A DNA stretch of 26,386 nucleotides from Dehalococcoidia bacterium (GTDB lineage Bacteria; Chloroflexota; Dehalococcoidia; GIF9; UBA5629). Made by a program: the position numbers and the translations under genes. Of this stretch, positions 24,310 to 26,386 are shown piece after piece (the stretch's first letter is position 1; every line of letters starts with the position of its first letter). Where the stretch lies: positions 1 through 26,386 of the forward strand of contig JAFGLP010000005.1 of assembly GCA_016927965.1 (NCBI GenBank), in the 5' to 3' direction. Under the pieces are notes generated by a model that worked only from the letters and a program-made list of their open reading frames with translations, was not told where the DNA came from and made no database searches.

Positions 24310-24315
24310 TATACT
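24310..24315 (+). promoter_or_regulatory. Putative -10 for the FHA-winged-helix gene
   Basis: TATACT lies 19 bases before the TTG start and about 25 bases after the last 11-bp unit (24274-24284). The -35 position (CATACA) is poor, consistent with activator dependence or autoregulation through the repeats, which is inferred. Confidence 0.4.
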
Positions 24316-24333
24316 TCAATAGGAAAGGCTGAC

Positions 24334-25005
24334 TTGGCTTTTATAATTGTGAAAAAGAGTGATACCGAAGATGCCGGTAAGGTTTTTGCTATTAGTAAAA
24401 CCAGCACTTTTATTGGCCGGCGGACACTTCAATATATACCTGATATCGAATTGAGCAGTGAAGTCGTTTCCCGGCGGCATGTTGAGATCGTTCAGAAGGG
24501 CAACGAATTTTTTCTCAGGGACCTTGGCAGCACCAATGGAACAATGCTGGATGACGACAGGATTTTACCCGGTAAGCTGTACGAGCTTAAGCATAACAGC
24601 AAGATCGGCCTGGGGGTAGAGGGTGATACTGCTTATATCACACTTCAATTCAAGGAGTCCGAAGGTACGAACATAATCGATCCCAGAAAATCGGCGGTAT
24701 CCCGGCCTAAAATTGAGTGGCTTAAAATCGATGAGGCTAAAAAAGAAGCCGTGGTTGACTCAAAACAGGCCAGACTGTCTAAAAAAGAATATGAACTTAT
24801 ATTATTTCTTTACAGGAATGCCGGCAATATCTGCTCGCGCGACGATATAATAAAGGCCGTCTGGCCGGAGAGCAAAGACCCTGGTGCCATCTCTGATGCA
24901 ACCATCGATCAGCTTATTCACCGCCTGCGCGAAAAAGTGGAACCTGAACCGTCGCAACCTGTGCGGATTGTAAGCAAGAAATCATTTGGCTATAAGCTGG
25001 TGTAA
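24334..25005 (+). CDS. FHA-domain transcription factor with OmpR/PhoB-type winged helix
   Basis: The 223-residue protein has an N-terminal FHA domain (1-108; FIGRRT, VVSRRHVEI, LGSTNGTMLDDD) and a C-terminal trans_reg_C winged helix (about 125-223; LSKKEYELILFLYRNAG, then the recognition-helix region SDATIDQLIHRLREKVEP and VSKKSFGYKLV). The FHA domain takes the place of the usual receiver domain, so DNA binding is probably controlled by phosphothreonine binding or by kinase-driven dimerisation; EmbR-like FHA regulators are a precedent for FHA coupling, with different domain order. The start is a TTG with AGGAAAGG 5 bases upstream. It is divergent from the kinase operon, with 11-bp repeats between. 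Confidence 0.92.
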   Translation: MAFIIVKKSDTEDAGKVFAISKTSTFIGRRTLQYIPDIELSSEVVSRRHVEIVQKGNEFFLRDLGSTNGTMLDDDRILPGKLYELKHNSKIGLGVEGDTAYITLQFKESEGTNIIDPRKSAVSRPKIEWLKIDEAKKEAVVDSKQARLSKKEYELILFLYRNAGNICSRDDIIKAVWPESKDPGAISDATIDQLIHRLREKVEPEPSQPVRIVSKKSFGYKLV

Positions 25006-25120
25006 ATAAGACCTACAGCCGGCATTATTCCATACATACTGGTTCAGTATCTATCTGCGCATAAAAATGCGCTGTTCCAGACCTCTCCTATTCCCCGAAA
25101 TAAATCCTTAAGCTAAACCT

Positions 25121-25167
25121 TTTACTTAAAATAATCGTTTTTTAGTATAACCATGCAGCGGCATGGT
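25121..25167 (+). promoter_or_regulatory. Putative promoter and leader hairpin before the DUF11-like gene
   Basis: TTTACT (25121-25126) and TATAAC (25146-25151) are a plausible -35/-10 pair with 19-base spacing. ACCATGC (25150-25156) and GCATGGT (25161-25167) form a 7-bp inverted repeat with a four-base loop overlapping the -10 and the likely start site, just before AGGAGG. It may be an operator or a leader structure. Confidence 0.4.
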
Positions 25168-25189
25168 ACAAATAGCAGGAGGTTCCAAT

Positions 25190-26152
25190 TTGTCCAAGCA
25201 AAAATCATTATCAGGCCTGGTGGCCGCGGTGATGATCTGCCTGGCTGTGATTTTTTCGCCGATCACGGCAAGCGCAGATTCATCATTGGATGGTCTTTCA
25301 TTGACCGTCACGACTGATGTACAATCAGCTTCCCTGGGCGAAACAATTACGTATACATATGTGATCACCAGTACTTGTAATACTACTGTCAGTGAACTGG
25401 AGCTCACGGACGATAGGCTCGGAATAATCGGCTTGACGTCATCAAGCCTCGAGCCCGGGGAAAATATAACCGTAAGTGCCGCGTACACGGTGGGTGAGGC
25501 TGATTTTCCCGGACCGCTCACGGGCAGTGCCGGCATCGCAGGTGTGACAGAATCCGGCGATTCTCTGACAGCCAGCGCAACGTCTATGGTAACCTTGAAC
25601 CCGTTAACATCATCGATTGAAGTCAGCATGTCTGCAGACAAGGCGTCTGCATCGGTAGGTGATACCGTAACTTACACCTATACTGTGGTGAATACCGGGG
25701 AGGCGGAGCTCAGTGGAATAAGCCTGAGTGATTCGAGGCTGGGTACGATAGCATTAACCTCGGACAGCCTGGCAGCGCAGGGCAGCCTGACGGCGACTGC
25801 GGTATACGTTGTGGTAGCTGACGACCTTCCTGGCCCGCTGGTCAGCAGTGCGGCTGTGGAAGGGCAGGCCCCGGACGCGGTAACTGTCAGCGGCAGCAGT
25901 GCAGAGGTACCGGTAACGCTTGCCTATGAGGACGACCACAGTGACAATTCTACTATGACGAAGGCTCAGATACTCAGGCAGAAGGGAGTGCCCGGTAAAG
26001 GTATTGATAAAGCGCCGGGACTGCAAAAGTCGTTCAATTTAAATTCCCAGGCTGCCAACCATGCCGGGGGCAAAAACACTGGCAAAGGTCATGCTAATAA
26101 AAACAATGGCAAACACGGAAAAAACGGCAATGGTAACAATATGGAGGACTAA
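25190..26152 (+). CDS. Secreted protein with two DUF11-like repeats and a basic low-complexity tail
   Basis: The protein of about 320 residues has a signal peptide (about 1-30, ending ASA). Two tandem beta-rich repeats follow, with matching cores: SLGETITYTYVITSTCNTTV..LEL.DDRLG.I.LTS and SVGDTVTYTYTVVNTGEAEL..ISLSDSRLG.IALTS. They resemble the DUF11/conserved-repeat family of surface proteins. The last 70 residues are rich in Lys, Gly, Asn and His, and could interact with anionic envelope polymers. The start is the TTG at 25190, with AGGAGG 7 bases upstream; an ATG at 25163 is in frame but the ribosome-binding site lies after it. No transmembrane anchor or sortase motif is visible. It follows the FHA-winged-helix gene and may be a target of the system, though I see no 11-bp repeats upstream. 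Confidence 0.75.
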   Translation: MSKQKSLSGLVAAVMICLAVIFSPITASADSSLDGLSLTVTTDVQSASLGETITYTYVITSTCNTTVSELELTDDRLGIIGLTSSSLEPGENITVSAAYTVGEADFPGPLTGSAGIAGVTESGDSLTASATSMVTLNPLTSSIEVSMSADKASASVGDTVTYTYTVVNTGEAELSGISLSDSRLGTIALTSDSLAAQGSLTATAVYVVVADDLPGPLVSSAAVEGQAPDAVTVSGSSAEVPVTLAYEDDHSDNSTMTKAQILRQKGVPGKGIDKAPGLQKSFNLNSQAANHAGGKNTGKGHANKNNGKHGKNGNGNNMED

Positions 26153-26158
26153 CCGGTG

Positions 26159-26302
26159 ATGAAAGCTTATTGCATGAAATGCAGGAAAGAAATTGATATC
26201 AAGGACCCGCAGCCTCTAAGAATGAAAAACGGGGCTGCTGCCACGCGGGGATTGTGTTCTTCGTGTGGTCGCAAGGTGTTCAGGGTAGGGAAACCACAGT
26301 AA
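26159..26302 (+). CDS. Small DUF5679-like zinc-ribbon protein
   Basis: The 47-residue protein reads MKAYCMKCRKEIDI at the start and ends in GLCSSCGRKVFRVGKPQ. Two CxxC pairs (Cys 5, 8 and Cys 33, 36) and the central MKNG.AATRG segment fit the DUF5679 family of small zinc ribbons. Its role is unknown; relatives are sometimes near topoisomerase genes. GGAGG lies 11 bases before the ATG, inside the end of the preceding gene, and the two genes are separated by only 6 bases, so they are probably co-transcribed. It is followed by a strong terminator. Confidence 0.8.
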   Translation: MKAYCMKCRKEIDIKDPQPLRMKNGAAATRGLCSSCGRKVFRVGKPQ

Positions 26303-26321
26303 CCTGTCACCTATACAATAT

Positions 26322-26356
26322 AAAGAGGGGCATCAGCAATGATGCCTCTCTTTTTT
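26322..26356 (+). terminator. Intrinsic terminator
   Basis: A 14-bp stem (26322-26335 with 26340-26353, core GGCATCA/TGATGCC, one G-T pair) has a GCAA tetraloop and a run of six T (26351-26356). It lies 19 bases after the small zinc-ribbon gene and ends that transcript. Confidence 0.9.
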
Positions 26357-26386
26357 ACGTTTGTCTTATATCGCATTCGACACAAA

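Larger units (their letters stand above)
24077..24333. other. Divergent intergenic region of the FHA signalling island
   Basis: The 257 bases separate the zinc-ribbon/FHA operon (minus) and the FHA-winged-helix gene (plus). It contains the 11-bp repeat array at 24241-24284 and -10 candidates for both directions. No ORF with a ribosome-binding site is seen. Confidence 0.55.

Noticed and set aside
25057..25072. Hairpin GCGCAT / ATGCGC as terminator of the FHA-winged-helix gene
   Set aside because: The stem is only 6 bp and no T-run follows on either strand.

Overview
The window is about 26.4 kb of roughly 50% GC bacterial chromosome. Genes are dense, with short operon spacing, frequent TTG starts behind good Shine-Dalgarno sequences, and ATGA overlaps. 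The gene mix suggests an anaerobic Chloroflexota lineage, perhaps Dehalococcoidia-like: a two-subunit iron-sulfur fumarase, beta-oxidation genes with TetR regulators, a DUF5679-type zinc-ribbon protein, and secreted proteins with Ig-like repeats. This is inference from protein resemblance; no marker gene is present. I saw no rRNA, tRNA, CRISPR array, insertion sequence or prophage.

Left part (1-6100). A DNA methyltransferase is truncated at the left edge on the minus strand. Then come an ICMT-like membrane methyltransferase, a hemolysin III/PAQR membrane protein, and a metallo-beta-lactamase-fold hydrolase broken by a one-base frameshift. A 3-hydroxyacyl-CoA dehydrogenase (minus) and an enoyl-CoA hydratase/isomerase (plus) diverge from a shared intergenic region. 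A large putative lipoprotein fuses a catalytically degenerate HtrA-like domain, two fibronectin-III-like domains and a thioredoxin-like domain.

Central metabolic cluster (6132-12784, all minus strand). In transcription order: L-aspartate oxidase (nadB), TetR regulator, fumarase alpha, fumarase beta, succinyl-CoA ligase beta (sucC) and alpha (sucD), and a second TetR regulator. Together these could link malate, fumarate, succinate and succinyl-CoA. NadB may supply a fumarate-reducing or iminoaspartate-forming step. A second enoyl-CoA hydratase/isomerase paralog that lacks the catalytic Glu follows on the plus strand (13039-13749).

Envelope cluster (13783-16751, minus strand). A 49-residue membrane protein with an N-terminal IDPGTGS motif overlaps a SAM-dependent methyltransferase, which is followed by a membrane-anchored sulfatase-like protein.

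Phospho-signalling island (17072-26302). One minus-strand operon encodes a zinc-ribbon/FHA protein, a PP2C phosphatase, a Ser/Thr kinase with an N-terminal membrane anchor, and a transmembrane FHA protein, the last three linked by ATGA overlaps. A second minus-strand operon encodes two more transmembrane FHA proteins with Ig-like or aromatic-rich ectodomains. Divergent from the first operon is a gene for an FHA domain fused to an OmpR/PhoB-type winged helix. Promoter regions in front of both minus-strand operons carry 11-bp-phased CTGTCA-type direct repeats like Pho boxes. This gives a testable model: ectodomain input, kinase/phosphatase control of FHA interactions, and an FHA-winged-helix factor acting on these repeats. 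The window ends with a secreted two-repeat DUF11-like protein, a small DUF5679-like protein and a clear intrinsic terminator.
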